From: UBA6522 sp965237785 | GTDB lineage: Bacteria > Pseudomonadota > Gammaproteobacteria > Steroidobacterales > Rariloculaceae | Direction: 5' to 3' | Length of the DNA: 64,000 nucleotides | Assembly (NCBI GenBank): GCA_965237785.1 | Contig: OZ250159.1 | Span: forward strand, 2,728,001 to 2,792,000 | Shown: positions 17,189 to 26,594 of the stretch, one piece after another | Layout of the letters: the number at the start of each line of letters is the position of its first letter | Numbering within the stretch: the stretch's first letter is position 1 | Position numbers and translations under genes: made by a program | Notes under the pieces: generated by a model | The model's database searches: none | What the model was told of the DNA's origin: nothing | What the model saw: the letters and a program-made list of their open reading frames with translations, nothing else

Positions 17189-17917
17189 TTACGAATGGGA
17201 GCCTTGCCGACGGCATTTCAGTTTCATCAGATCCTTAATCTCTTGATCCTGTGCCGTCCTAATCCCGTTTGACCTGTTATTCTCAAAGTAACTGACAAAC
17301 TCTTTCCCCAGTCCAATCGTCCACGCATCGGCTATTTCTTGGACTGTCGCATAACGACCCTTGTCGATATGCGGGTCCGTCGCCGTCGCGAGGAGCGCAT
17401 CGAATTCAATTTCGGAATCACACAGCGTTCTTGGCCACTGGATCCTCAGAATCCCTGACGCGTCGACTGCCGCGGCCTCTCCATCCGAGAATTTCAGTTC
17501 GGGGTAAATTTCTTGCCCGGAAACATGGTTGGCCCAATCCTCGACAATTTCCCCGGGAATTCCACCGCGTGGATTGGGGAACAACGCGATACAACCCCAA
17601 TCACCCGAAATGCCTTCCAACCGTTTGCATTTCCTCTCCGCAGCCCAAAGGTGCCGCGCTTCGCGGATGAGATGATCGCTGTGAGTTATAGGGTTACGAA
17701 ACGGGAGAACGATGGCATCACCATAGCGCGCCGGGTCAAGGCCCTCGGAGAAAACCATCGTGTACGAGTTTCCACGCTTTCGCGAACGACGCCCATACCG
17801 GATTTGGGCCTTAACCCGGACCTGACCGTCCTTTATGAGACGCTTCTTACGCCATTGTTCTCTCACTGAATGGCAACTCCAATAGAGGGATCCAATCATC
17901 AACACACCGATTTTCAC
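17189..17917 (-). CDS. Hypothetical protein, 242 aa
   Basis: The frame is open to 18043, but GTG 17917 follows a strong AGGAGG at 8-base spacing and is the likely start. The product begins KIGVLMIGSLYW, which recalls the GSL loop at the N-terminus of gamma-glutamylcyclotransferase-like folds. Next come a basic stretch (RRSRKRGNSYTMVFSEGL), DAIVLPFRNPITHSDHLIRE and REARHLWAAE, and a C-terminal helical part. I do not recognise the family; the cyclotransferase-like hint is weak. It stands alone just to the right of the nested transposon and is transcribed towards it. Confidence 0.6.
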   Translation of the reverse strand: MKIGVLMIGSLYWSCHSVREQWRKKRLIKDGQVRVKAQIRYGRRSRKRGNSYTMVFSEGLDPARYGDAIVLPFRNPITHSDHLIREARHLWAAERKCKRLEGISGDWGCIALFPNPRGGIPGEIVEDWANHVSGQEIYPELKFSDGEAAAVDASGILRIQWPRTLCDSEIEFDALLATATDPHIDKGRYATVQEIADAWTIGLGKEFVSYFENNRSNGIRTAQDQEIKDLMKLKCRRQGSHS

Positions 17918-18462
17918 GCAATGGTCCTCCTGAAGAATCCCTGCTGGGCTTGCACCGTGTTCCGCTCCGTCAATTGATGCGCACGAACTATAGCAGCCTG
18001 TCCGGGTATGCCAACGGCAAGTACCCATCTTCGGGCGTGACAAATCGGATGAGCGACGGATTGCGCCACCGTACAGAATCTACGGAATGCCGGCGCATGC
18101 AGAGTTCAAAATGGCTTATGCAAAAAATCAAAGGTGTCTTGCATTGGTTCTGCGAGCAGGGTTCTGGTGCCCGGTCGATCGCCTTGACCGTCTTCTCGGC
18201 ACTACCGTTCAATGTGCAAAATACTTTTTCCCAAAGTTGTCCTCCCGGGTCGCAATGAGTCGGATATCTTCTCTATTCGACCATCGCGTCTTTTCAATTG
18301 GTGCTGACGCCCTACAATCACGTGCCATGGCGTGCCATATATTTTCCGGGGGTTGCCGCGTTCATGACTGACCGCAAGACGCAACACGCTTGCGGCGACG
18401 TACGGAGATTCATGGCGTCGGCACGTTCTGGCCGCTAAGCCAGGATACACACGGGAGCAGAA
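17918..18462. other. Divergent intergenic region without a clear gene
   Basis: These 545 bases lie between the divergently transcribed 242-aa gene and the FRG-TPR gene and must hold both promoters. Open frames here are short and lack ribosome-binding sites. No terminator or strong repeat is seen. Confidence 0.5.
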
Positions 18463-19920
18463 GTGACCGAAGCGATTGAGAACCTGGACGCCCGGGACTT
18501 GCAGCGAATCCGGGCCGTGATGGACGGGGTCGTCGAAAAAACATCGGCACGCGAGGAGGACTGCGTTTATAGGGGCGAACCGCAGTGCAACCCGATCGTG
18601 TCGTCCGGGTTGTATAGGAAGTGCAGCGACGCCGGCAATGAGCGCTTCGACATTGGGCGCGTGGAAAAACAAATCATCGGCGATGCCCGCTCGTACACGG
18701 CCTTGACCGAAGACGTCGAGATCCTGGCCGAAATCCAGCACTATGGCGGCGCAACAAATCTGATCGATTTCACCGGCGACTACCTGGTAGCGCTCTTTTT
18801 CGCTTGCGCTGGCCGTCCTGGCAGCGACGGAAGAGTCGTCTTGCACTGGCCCGACCCCGAAACGCTTGTGACCCCAAAGCAGACGAACAACAGGATCATC
18901 TCCCAGAAAAGCGTTTTCGTTCGACCGCAGCGGGGTTTCATCTTGCCAAATACGCGAGAAAATACGATTTCCGTTCCCGCTGGTCTGAAGGACAAGATTC
19001 TCCACTACCTGGACCGATACCATGACATCTCTCGACGCACGGTCTTCAACGACATCCATGGATTCATCAGGCACCAGGATCCAAGCTTGGGCGATTACGC
19101 ACGAGCGTTTCGCGATGTCCATGGGACCAGGAAACCCGAACGGAAAGTGGACCTGAAGAATATTCTTGACGGCAAACCCATCTTTAGCGTCCGGATAATC
19201 ACCCGTTATCACGTGGATAACCCTCGCGGAATTGTCAATGAAGAGCAAATCGGCAGCGAATTGGAGATCGATTCGTTCGAGGGTGAGACCGGTACGCATT
19301 ATTGCTTCTCGGAAGAACTCAAAAGTATCGGGTCGATGGAATTCCTGACAGACCTCGTTGACGCAAAAATCAATGGCGCAAGCCTGCATGAAGCGCTCTG
19401 CATGCGCGGCGCGGCGTGCTTGAGTCAGGGGGAAACGGACTCTGCAATCCGAGACTTCGATAGGGCATTGTCGATCAACTCGGACTCGCCCGGCGCGTAT
19501 CACGGCCGCGGAAATGTATACCTGCTGCGGGAAAATTTCGATCGCGGCATCGCTGACTTGAACGAAGCGTTGCGTCTCGATCCCGGCCTGGTGGAGGCGC
19601 GGATAGACCGGGGCAACGCACATCGACAGAACGGGGGCCTGGCATATGCGATCGAGGATTTCGACGCAGTGCTGGGAACGAACGAGAGGTCGGCGAGACA
19701 GCAACGGACGGAGCATCCGCAAGGCCACTTCTATCGCGGTATCGCGAGGTGCGTCCTTGAGGACTGGCGTCGGGCGACGTTCGACTTTGAAGTCGCAAGA
19801 ACGCATGGAATCCTGATTGCGACCTCGTTCCGCAACATCTGCTCCGGGACCGCAGGGTTTGAAAATAAACACGCAGTGAGCATGCCTTGCAATGTGGCTA
19901 CCATGCTGCACATGCCCTAA
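18463..19920 (+). CDS. FRG-domain protein with TPR repeats
   Basis: A 485-residue product starting at GTG 18463 with GGGAG upstream. Residues about 30-250 carry the FRG domain: YRGEPQCNPIVSSGLYR, then LAEIQHYGGATNLIDFTGDY and ALFFACAG. Residues about 310-430 form at least three TPR-like helical hairpins (RGAACLSQGETDSAIRDFD, GRGNVYLLRENFDRGIADLN, DRGNAHRQNGGLAYAIEDFD). FRG is a conserved domain of unknown biochemical function, often found in mobile elements and near defence genes; TPRs mediate protein contacts. The FRG-TPR combination suggests a sensor/effector protein, but nothing in the sequence proves this. There is no signal peptide. Confidence 0.75.
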   Translation: MTEAIENLDARDLQRIRAVMDGVVEKTSAREEDCVYRGEPQCNPIVSSGLYRKCSDAGNERFDIGRVEKQIIGDARSYTALTEDVEILAEIQHYGGATNLIDFTGDYLVALFFACAGRPGSDGRVVLHWPDPETLVTPKQTNNRIISQKSVFVRPQRGFILPNTRENTISVPAGLKDKILHYLDRYHDISRRTVFNDIHGFIRHQDPSLGDYARAFRDVHGTRKPERKVDLKNILDGKPIFSVRIITRYHVDNPRGIVNEEQIGSELEIDSFEGETGTHYCFSEELKSIGSMEFLTDLVDAKINGASLHEALCMRGAACLSQGETDSAIRDFDRALSINSDSPGAYHGRGNVYLLRENFDRGIADLNEALRLDPGLVEARIDRGNAHRQNGGLAYAIEDFDAVLGTNERSARQQRTEHPQGHFYRGIARCVLEDWRRATFDFEVARTHGILIATSFRNICSGTAGFENKHAVSMPCNVATMLHMP

Positions 19921-20170
19921 CCGAGCCATGGTCGGGCGCGGTCCGCATTTGCGGTGATCGCATACCCGCCCCCACCGGGCACGGAAACGGTACGGCGACG
20001 GCGGCCACGGTTTCGTTTCAGTTCGTGTTTCGCGACCCAGGCACTGCTCGCGCCGTTGCAGCAACCGCCCCGACCGTTCGGGGCACGTTCTCCAGTAGCG
20101 CCGTTTGAATTTCGGTCGCGCTGGCGTGTCGATCGCGGCACGATTCGGACAAAGGAGGAGCCCTCCGCGG

Positions 20171-20515
20171 TTACTCCGAAGCGGCCCCGAGAAGCTTGTC
20201 CTGCATCTCGCGGGCGGCCCCGATCAGGTTGTCAAGCGCCTCCAATTCCCCTGCGTCGCCCATTTCGTGGTGCAATTTCAACATCAATATGTAGGTGGCG
20301 CGAAAGGTGCTCTCGATGAGCGGGGTCAGCCGTCCAGCCCCTTCGGCCAGTGCGGCGAGAGTAGCGAACCGTACAAACTCGGCTGGCGCCAGGCCGCGAT
20401 CGCTGGCAAACGCTTCGATCCGTGTCCATTCGTCATCGAAAAACCGGATCGAATGCGGTCCGCGCTTCTGAAATTTGCCGTGTCCCGCCGCATTCGCACT
20501 GTGGCTCGGATTCAT
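20171..20515 (-). CDS. Mobilisation accessory protein, ribbon-helix-helix-like
   Basis: A 114-residue product, basic at the N-terminus. SIRFFDDEWTRIEAFASDRG and PAEFVRFATLAALAE look like the strand-helix-helix of a ribbon-helix-helix DNA-binding domain, followed by a helical tail. It lies 88 bases downstream of the relaxase gene on the same strand, where relaxosome accessory proteins often lie. A GGAGG precedes ATG 20515. It probably binds DNA near an oriT, but neither oriT nor the partner contact can be located by eye. Confidence 0.6.
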   Translation of the reverse strand: MNPSHSANAAGHGKFQKRGPHSIRFFDDEWTRIEAFASDRGLAPAEFVRFATLAALAEGAGRLTPLIESTFRATYILMLKLHHEMGDAGELEALDNLIGAAREMQDKLLGAASE

Positions 20516-20603
20516 TTCATGCCTCCTTCCATCACGATTTCACGCTCTCGCCGCTGTTTTACGCTGCATCCCGGTGCTGTCCCTTCCGGGTCCGCACCGC
20601 GTT

Positions 20604-23600
20604 CTACAGCCCCATGTCCATTTCAATCCGCTTTTCGCGAACCGGCGGCTCCGGCTCGGCGGCCACGTCCGGCAAGCGATCCTGTCCGGATTCCATTCCG
20701 GGCGAAGACTCGGCCGACAATTCACCCTCCATTCCTTCCGTCTCCAGGGGCGCCTTTCCGTCCCTACCAGCCTCCAGCCGCCCAGCCTCACTGATCCCTT
20801 CCAACGCCGAGATGCGTTCCCCTGTCGCCGCTTCGAGCTGTTCCTTGAGCGCCCCCGCATCGTCGGTGACGAGCTCGGCCCTGTCGCGCGCCCGGGAGAT
20901 TTCAACGTAAAACGATTTCTGGGTGGTCAGGTTCGGATGCCTCGCCTCCATCGCGGCGATCACGTTGTCCACGGTGCGGCCCTGAAACGCATGCACCGTC
21001 GACGCCCAGGCCCGGTCGAGATGGCGAAGCTGCGGGTTTTTCGCGTCCAGTTCCAGATGCCGGCCGTCCTCGAGCCGGAACGAAACCCGCCCGTCTTTCA
21101 CGCCCACCACCTCGGCCATGCCGCTGTTCACAAGCCCCATCGCCGCCTCGTTCCTCGTCCAGCGAATACGGTCGCCTGCGCGAAGCTCGATGCTTTCGCA
21201 TCGGTACACTTCCGTCCCGCCCCGGCGTCCGCCGATCTGCGAGGGCTTCCAGTGCACGTTGGAGCCGTCCGGGCTCTCCAGATGCACGACCCGTCTGCCG
21301 TGATCGACGCCCGCGACGCGACGCTCCTCGCCCTGTTCAACCCCGAGCCGCTTATAAGAGCGGTGAAACGCCACCACGTCGCCGGGCGAGTAATTCCCCG
21401 CCAGCGCTTTTTCCGCACGGGTGTAGCCCTTCGAAACCAGTCTGTCGAACTGCATCGCCCGGCCACGGATATGTCCCTCTCGCGTCAGCCGTTCTCGAAC
21501 GTGATCATTGATTGCCCGGCGCAGCCGGTGGCTCGGGGCCATGACCCCGGTGCGCTCACGGTCTTCGGGAGACAGCGCAAGCCAGCGCGCCGCAACAGCA
21601 CCGCCGATATTGTCCGGGTTCACCTCGGCAACATTCGAGCCCAGTTTTTCAAACGCCTGTTCGATCTCGCCCGAGAGGCTCGCTTCCACGGCTGCCTTAA
21701 GTTCCGGGTTCCTCTGCCTCATAATCTCGTCCATCACCGCGGTTTTCATGCCCGCGGCCTGAAGCTGCTCGAAGGGCTTGCCGGCATCGACGGCGTCCAG
21801 TTGTTTCGCATCCCCCATCAGAACGACCTTCGGGATGCGCACCACGCTCGCGATCCTCAACAGGTTTCTGGCCTGGACGGTGGACGCGAGCGAGCCCTCG
21901 TCCACCACCAGCACCGTTTTCGCGAACGCTCCGCGCAGCGCTTTTGTACCTTTTTTCGTGAGCCGGCCTTCGGCCACGCCCGCGTTCCTTGCCAGGAAGC
22001 GCTGCAGCGTCTCGCTCTCCATCCCCGATTCCGCCGCCAGGGTCTGCACCGCGGACGCCGACGGCGCAAGCCCCACCATCCGCCAGCCCTTCTTTTCGGC
22101 CAGCGCCCGGGTGCGCTTCAGCATCGTCGTCTTGCCCGTGCCGGCATAACCCTGCACACCCACCGCGCGGTCCTTGGACGACAGGATCAGTCTCACCGCC
22201 GCTTTCTGACCCGCCGTCAGCGGTCCCTTTCTGAGGTAGCCGTCCACCACCCAGCCGCGCATCGGCGCCTTGCCCCGCTTTTCGCCCATGCGCATCAGGG
22301 AAACCGTTTCCCGCTCCTCGGCCACCGTCTTATCCGTGGCAAGCCCGTCGCCCCCTTCAAGCGCCGGCGCCTTGTGCAGACGGCCTACCCGTGTGAGCGT
22401 ATGCACTTCCCGCTCGATTGCCTCCACGCGGGCTGCGCCGGGGTTGTGAGACAAAGCGCAGGCGATCAGTTCCGTACGCCTGAATACCGCATCCCTTTCC
22501 GACAGATGAGCCAACGACCAGTCCACCGCATCGCGCGCGGGGTTCGATGCGTGAACCGGGGTTGTCCCCTGCAAAAAGGCCACCCCGGGCACCGGATCGA
22601 ACAGGTCCGCCTGGCGCCACTCACGCCGCGCATCGTCCGGCCCGGTCGTTCGCGTCGTTTCACGCTCCTTGCCCGTGACCTCGCGGCTCCTGTCCATGGC
22701 CTCCGCCACGAGCGATTTCGCATCGAACCCGAGATCGGCGGCCTGTTTCTGCCACGTTTCGCGGAGCTGATCCTTGTCCACATCCCGCTTGTGGGCGCGC
22801 GTCATGAGTGCCGCGCGCCGGGCCAGGTGCTGATTGTCCGCCGTATTTCCCAGTCCCCGTTCCTCCATCGCAGCCTCGATCTCGGCCCGCCTTGTGGAAA
22901 ACGCCTCGACCGTTTTTCTCGAGACACCGGCGATCTCGAATCGCCCGTCGGCGTGGGTTTTTTCGATCCCGTACCCGAGCGTTGCGAGCTCACCCGCCAA
23001 TTCGCTGCGGTAAAGCGCCCCGAGCAGCATCTTGGAGCGGTACAGCCTCTCGTTCGCCATCGTCCTCCACTTGCCGTCGTCGCCCTGCAGCATGTTGGCA
23101 ATCACCGAATGGGTGTGCAGCAGCGGATCGAGGTTTCTGGACGTGTCATGCCTGAAGGTGGCGACCACGGTCTTCTGACCGTCCGCACGGACCATCCGCC
23201 CCGTCTTCGGGTCTCTCAACCGCGTCTCGGCCACGTTCATCTCGAACCAGCCGAGGCTTTTTTGGACTGCCCGGTCGTGGGCCTTGACGATGCGGGTATC
23301 CTCGCCGATGAGTGCGGCGAGCGAGACGGACTTGGGCGCGGAAAACGTCAGATCGCGGCCCGGGCGGTGCTCGAATGCGCCACCCTTCCCATTGCGTCCG
23401 AGGCGCTGGCCGGAACCATCGGGCACCGTGCCTTCCAATATTCGCTTGAACGTGTCCGGATCGACCGGGCCTTCAAGCCCGAGGTCTTCCGCGCCCCGGC
23501 CCGCCCACGCACTCGCTTCCTTGTGCGCGGGATCGTCCTTCGCGTAGTAGCCGTCGCGCTCGTAGTAGCTCGCGCCCTGGGAGGAACTGCCAACCGCGCC

Positions 23601-23615
23601 GATCGAGGCGACCAT
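20604..23615 (-). CDS. MobF-family relaxase/helicase (TraI/TrwC-like)
   Basis: A 1003-residue product. The N-terminal TrwC relaxase domain has the tyrosine cluster SYYERDGYY (16-24), DLTFSAPKSVSLAAL and the metal-binding histidines in HDTSRNLDPLLHTH (156-169). The C-terminal RecD-like helicase has Walker A GYAGTGKTT (489-497), Walker B LVVDEGSL, VLMGDAKQLDAVD and the late motif WASTVHAFQGRTVDNVI. It nicks oriT, stays bound to the 5' end and unwinds the transferred strand. ATG 23615 overlaps the upstream TraD-like stop as TAATG, implying coupled translation. It appears intact, but since no type IV secretion genes are present in the window the element looks mobilisable rather than self-transmissible. 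Confidence 0.93.
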   Translation of the reverse strand: MVASIGAVGSSSQGASYYERDGYYAKDDPAHKEASAWAGRGAEDLGLEGPVDPDTFKRILEGTVPDGSGQRLGRNGKGGAFEHRPGRDLTFSAPKSVSLAALIGEDTRIVKAHDRAVQKSLGWFEMNVAETRLRDPKTGRMVRADGQKTVVATFRHDTSRNLDPLLHTHSVIANMLQGDDGKWRTMANERLYRSKMLLGALYRSELAGELATLGYGIEKTHADGRFEIAGVSRKTVEAFSTRRAEIEAAMEERGLGNTADNQHLARRAALMTRAHKRDVDKDQLRETWQKQAADLGFDAKSLVAEAMDRSREVTGKERETTRTTGPDDARREWRQADLFDPVPGVAFLQGTTPVHASNPARDAVDWSLAHLSERDAVFRRTELIACALSHNPGAARVEAIEREVHTLTRVGRLHKAPALEGGDGLATDKTVAEERETVSLMRMGEKRGKAPMRGWVVDGYLRKGPLTAGQKAAVRLILSSKDRAVGVQGYAGTGKTTMLKRTRALAEKKGWRMVGLAPSASAVQTLAAESGMESETLQRFLARNAGVAEGRLTKKGTKALRGAFAKTVLVVDEGSLASTVQARNLLRIASVVRIPKVVLMGDAKQLDAVDAGKPFEQLQAAGMKTAVMDEIMRQRNPELKAAVEASLSGEIEQAFEKLGSNVAEVNPDNIGGAVAARWLALSPEDRERTGVMAPSHRLRRAINDHVRERLTREGHIRGRAMQFDRLVSKGYTRAEKALAGNYSPGDVVAFHRSYKRLGVEQGEERRVAGVDHGRRVVHLESPDGSNVHWKPSQIGGRRGGTEVYRCESIELRAGDRIRWTRNEAAMGLVNSGMAEVVGVKDGRVSFRLEDGRHLELDAKNPQLRHLDRAWASTVHAFQGRTVDNVIAAMEARHPNLTTQKSFYVEISRARDRAELVTDDAGALKEQLEAATGERISALEGISEAGRLEAGRDGKAPLETEGMEGELSAESSPGMESGQDRLPDVAAEPEPPVREKRIEMDMGL

Positions 23616-24478
23616 TAGAACCAGATCCCGCCGCCGCCATTGCCCGGCTTCGCCCGAGCGGAATTTTCAGACTCGCGCACGGTATCGCCGTCGCCCCCCG
23701 CGTTTGGCTCCTTTCGCGCCTGAGTGCACGATGCCTTGTTCGGCGGGGAAGCATGCCCCGTGTCCGCCTTCGCAGAAGCGCCGGGTTCTGACGACACCGG
23801 CAAGGCGGGTGTTGTCTCAGGCGCCGGGACGTCCGCGTGTGTCAGACGCGCTTTCGCCTCTTTGTCCCCTACAAGCCCGCCCCGCGCCAGCGGGCCGCCC
23901 GGCAACTGCCCGCGGAATTCGACAGGGCCGTAAATCTCCAACGCGCCCGCCTTGTGCGTCGGCGACACCACCAGCAGCCCGGTCCTCACCCCGCCGCCGT
24001 CGTGCCGGGGAGGGTATTCCGTGAACCCGGGTTCGCTCCACGCCTCTGGGTATATGGGCGGCGCCCGATTCGAGGTTCTTGCCTGCAACCCGGTGCGGTT
24101 TCTCTGCCAGGCGTTCGCGCCCCCCAACAGCGCGATGAAAAACACGCCGCAGGCCGCGCCGGCGGTCACGCCCAGGAAAACGTGTTCCACGGTCGTGGAA
24201 AGAATGCGTTCGCGCGCCCGTAACGGCTCCCCGTATGCGGCCAACCCCGCACGAGTGACCCGAAAGGATTCACCGTCCGGCGTGCGGTATTGGGTCACCG
24301 ATTCATCGCCGAAACCGACGCCGAGCATCGCTTCGGTAATCGTGAGCTTGGCCGCGGCATACCAGTCATGCGCCGTCGTATAGCGCATCAGCGCCAGGCA
24401 AGACAGCACCACAGCCACCGCGACGGCCCCCGCCACCGGAAACGCGACCCAACGCCGCCATTCGTGATGTTTGAACAT
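23615..24478 (-). CDS. TraD-like membrane protein lacking the ATPase domain
   Basis: A 287-residue product starting at MFKHHEWRRW. Two transmembrane helices (VAFPVAGAVAVAVVLSCLAL and VFLGVTAGAACGVFFIALLG) flank a periplasmic region, which is the layout of the N-terminus of TraD/VirD4 coupling proteins, and the gene sits directly upstream of the relaxase as traD usually does. However, no Walker A or B motif follows. After the second helix there is only a Pro/Ala/Lys-rich disordered tail ending GGGGIWF. It may be an internal-deletion derivative or a distinct membrane partner. ATG 24478 lies 19 bases after the stop of the upstream regulator gene. Confidence 0.5.
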   Translation of the reverse strand: MFKHHEWRRWVAFPVAGAVAVAVVLSCLALMRYTTAHDWYAAAKLTITEAMLGVGFGDESVTQYRTPDGESFRVTRAGLAAYGEPLRARERILSTTVEHVFLGVTAGAACGVFFIALLGGANAWQRNRTGLQARTSNRAPPIYPEAWSEPGFTEYPPRHDGGGVRTGLLVVSPTHKAGALEIYGPVEFRGQLPGGPLARGGLVGDKEAKARLTHADVPAPETTPALPVSSEPGASAKADTGHASPPNKASCTQARKEPNAGGDGDTVRESENSARAKPGNGGGGIWF

Positions 24479-24497
24479 GGCGCCGGCCGGCGCCTTC

Positions 24498-25253
24498 TCA
24501 GGGCGCGCTCGAGTGCATCCCCGTGTTACGCGAGCGGGGACGCCTGCGCCGGCCTGCGGCCCACGCGTCAAGATCGGCGGGCCGATACCGCACCGATTTT
24601 CCAAGGCGCAAGAACGCCGGACCCGTGCCGCTCATGCGGTAACGCGCGAGCGTGCGCGGCGACAGGCCGAGCCTTTCCGCCGCCTTGCGGGTGTTCAGAA
24701 CCATCGCGCCATCCGAGCCACCGCCCGTCCTCCCGTCCATCCGCCCGTCGACACTGGGTGGGGAATCCAACGTAAACGGCGCGGACGCCGTTTCCCCTGC
24801 GGCCTCGCTCAACAGGACCGGCATTCGTACGCTGCGACGCTCGATCTCGCTTGTCTCCGCCGCACTCGCGTGGGCGGCCATCCAGCCGCGCACCCGATCA
24901 ACCGTCGCAAGCGTCGGCGATATTCCGCGGCGAAGTCCTGCGACAAACGACGGATTGCCCGCCGCCCGGGTCCCGAGCACCGAGCGCTTGATGCCCGTCA
25001 CCGTGAGAAACGCCTCGACCTCGTCACGGAACGCCGGGCGGAGTGGGGCGTCACCCATGAACAGAAGCGCCCGGTCCACGGTCGAAAGCCGCGGGCTGCG
25101 CCCGGCGTCAAGCGATGAAACAAAACCGGGATCGCCAAGTGCCCCGACACCGAACGCCCTCGCGCTCAGGCCCTTGCGGGCGCAATACTTCGCGATCGCA
25201 CGGCGAAAGCGCGTATTCAGGGTCTTGATGACGGTGGTATCCAACACTCGCAT
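24498..25253 (-). CDS. Excisionase-like DNA-binding protein with two tandem helical modules
   Basis: A 251-residue product if started at ATG 25253; the frame is open to 25460. The C-terminal 60 residues form a MerR/excisionase-type helix-turn-helix (LNTRKAAERLGLSPRTLAR, then FLRLGKSVRYRPADLDAW). The N-terminal part has two related modules, each ending in a similar GxPSFVxxLxxGxSPxLxTVDR-type motif (GDPGFVSSLDAGRSPRLSTV and GNPSFVAGLRRGISPTLATV), which resemble phage-repressor-like helix bundles. It probably controls excision or transfer genes of the element, being first in the block with the TraD-like and relaxase genes. The intergenic DNA up to 25535 is divergent. Confidence 0.6.
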   Translation of the reverse strand: MRVLDTTVIKTLNTRFRRAIAKYCARKGLSARAFGVGALGDPGFVSSLDAGRSPRLSTVDRALLFMGDAPLRPAFRDEVEAFLTVTGIKRSVLGTRAAGNPSFVAGLRRGISPTLATVDRVRGWMAAHASAAETSEIERRSVRMPVLLSEAAGETASAPFTLDSPPSVDGRMDGRTGGGSDGAMVLNTRKAAERLGLSPRTLARYRMSGTGPAFLRLGKSVRYRPADLDAWAAGRRRRPRSRNTGMHSSAP

Positions 25254-25535
25254 GCGTGCCAGAATATACGCGGCGCGGGTTTCAGAAAACCGATTTCGGT
25301 AGGGGATTTCCTGCAAATCGCACGGCTGACGGCTCCCGCGTACTCGCGTCGGTTCGACGCACGGAATTGCCTTGGGCACAGCGATACCATTCACTCTATC
25401 GTCAGTCCCCAATGCAGTCTGGGCGCGCATCAGAGCTGGGCCCACCAGAATCCGAGTCACGTTTGATCCGAATTGGAGGATCAGTTACCTTGCCCCCCTA
25501 TTTTTCAAGCTCATGTTCCTGCAGAGACTCCGTTA

Positions 25536-26429
25536 GTGAACGTATTCAGAATACACATTCGACCTAATGGTGGCGCCAACGACGCCAGACGGTCATTCCA
25601 GTACTGCAGAGATCAGGGAGTACTCGGCATGGGATGGTCGGTTGAGGAGAAGGGTTACCAATCGCTCGCCTGGGAGGAATACATCGAGGCGGCTGAGGCA
25701 CACTACGGATTCGACGACGTCGCTAACGTACGTTATCTAAAGAGAGAAGTTCGGGCCAATGACCTGATCTGGACTCGCGATACGCGTGGCCTTTACTATC
25801 TTGGACGCGTAACGCAGCCATGGGAATACCTCGCCGACGAGGATTCGCTCAATGCTGACATTGTCAATTTCTGTCGCTGCAAAATCGTTCCATTGCGAGT
25901 CGACGAAGTACCAGGGAAGGTTGTTGCGTGCTTTCGACCCCCGAAAACCATTCAGGCGATCCGGGACGATACGGTCAATATCTATTCCCGATTACTGTGG
26001 AATCGGCACTCCGCGACAGACCGGTACTCGCTTGACTCGCAGACCATCACCGACCTCTATGCCTTCCTGGACGATCAGGCCACCGAAGATGCCGTCGCCG
26101 TGTATTTGCAGATGCGCGGGTGGCTCTTGCTCCCGAAATCCCGACGACGCGACACAATGGGGTATGAGTATATTCTGCTCAATCGCGACTCCTTGCAGCG
26201 AGCCGTAGTTCAGGTCAAGACGGGCCATTCACCCTTGAATCAGAACACGTTCACAGGATTTGGGGAGAAAGTGTTTCTGTTCCAATCGTACGGGAACTAC
26301 ACGGGGTCGAAGCGCCGGGATGTGGAGTGCATCGACCCTGACGACCTTCAAAGGTTTCTGGTCGGCAACCGGGACCTGCTGCCACTGTCGATCAAGCACT
26401 GGGTGGACTTTGTGGCGCCGCAAGCGTAA
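25536..26429 (+). CDS. PD-(D/E)XK/Mrr-like putative nuclease
   Basis: The frame opens at TTG 25473. GTG 25536, just before NVFRIHIRPNGGAND, is the more natural domain start and gives 297 residues. The C-terminal third has an Mrr-like core: DDQATEDAVAVYLQMRGWLL, then MGYEYILL and LQRAVVQVKTG with the Q-x-K signature of this group. The N-terminal half (VLGMGWSV, RANDLIWTRDTRGLYYLGRV) resembles a nucleic-acid-recognition module. It lies 165 bases upstream of cas8e on the same strand. Mrr-like proteins are usually DNA endonucleases, so it may be a CRISPR accessory nuclease or an independent defence gene. Confidence 0.6.
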   Translation: MNVFRIHIRPNGGANDARRSFQYCRDQGVLGMGWSVEEKGYQSLAWEEYIEAAEAHYGFDDVANVRYLKREVRANDLIWTRDTRGLYYLGRVTQPWEYLADEDSLNADIVNFCRCKIVPLRVDEVPGKVVACFRPPKTIQAIRDDTVNIYSRLLWNRHSATDRYSLDSQTITDLYAFLDDQATEDAVAVYLQMRGWLLLPKSRRRDTMGYEYILLNRDSLQRAVVQVKTGHSPLNQNTFTGFGEKVFLFQSYGNYTGSKRRDVECIDPDDLQRFLVGNRDLLPLSIKHWVDFVAPQA

Positions 26430-26594
26430 GGGCATTGGCGATATTGGACTTAGCACGCGAAAAATTCCAATTTTGGCACTCGCTTGTGGCCCTGTTATCG
26501 ACCCGTCACGTGATCGATCTCATGCTTCTACTCGACGGGTAATCGCCACGCGTGCCACCGTGTCCGAAATCCGAGCCGTGAAAAATTTCAAGGC

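Noticed and set aside
18202..20064. A 620-codon minus-strand frame over the FRG-TPR gene
   Set aside because: The plus-strand product has clear FRG and TPR motifs and a ribosome-binding site; the minus frame has neither.
20475..23618. A 1047-codon open frame antisense to the relaxase gene
   Set aside because: Composition is that of an antisense shadow (His, Arg, Pro-rich); the minus strand encodes an unmistakable MobF relaxase.
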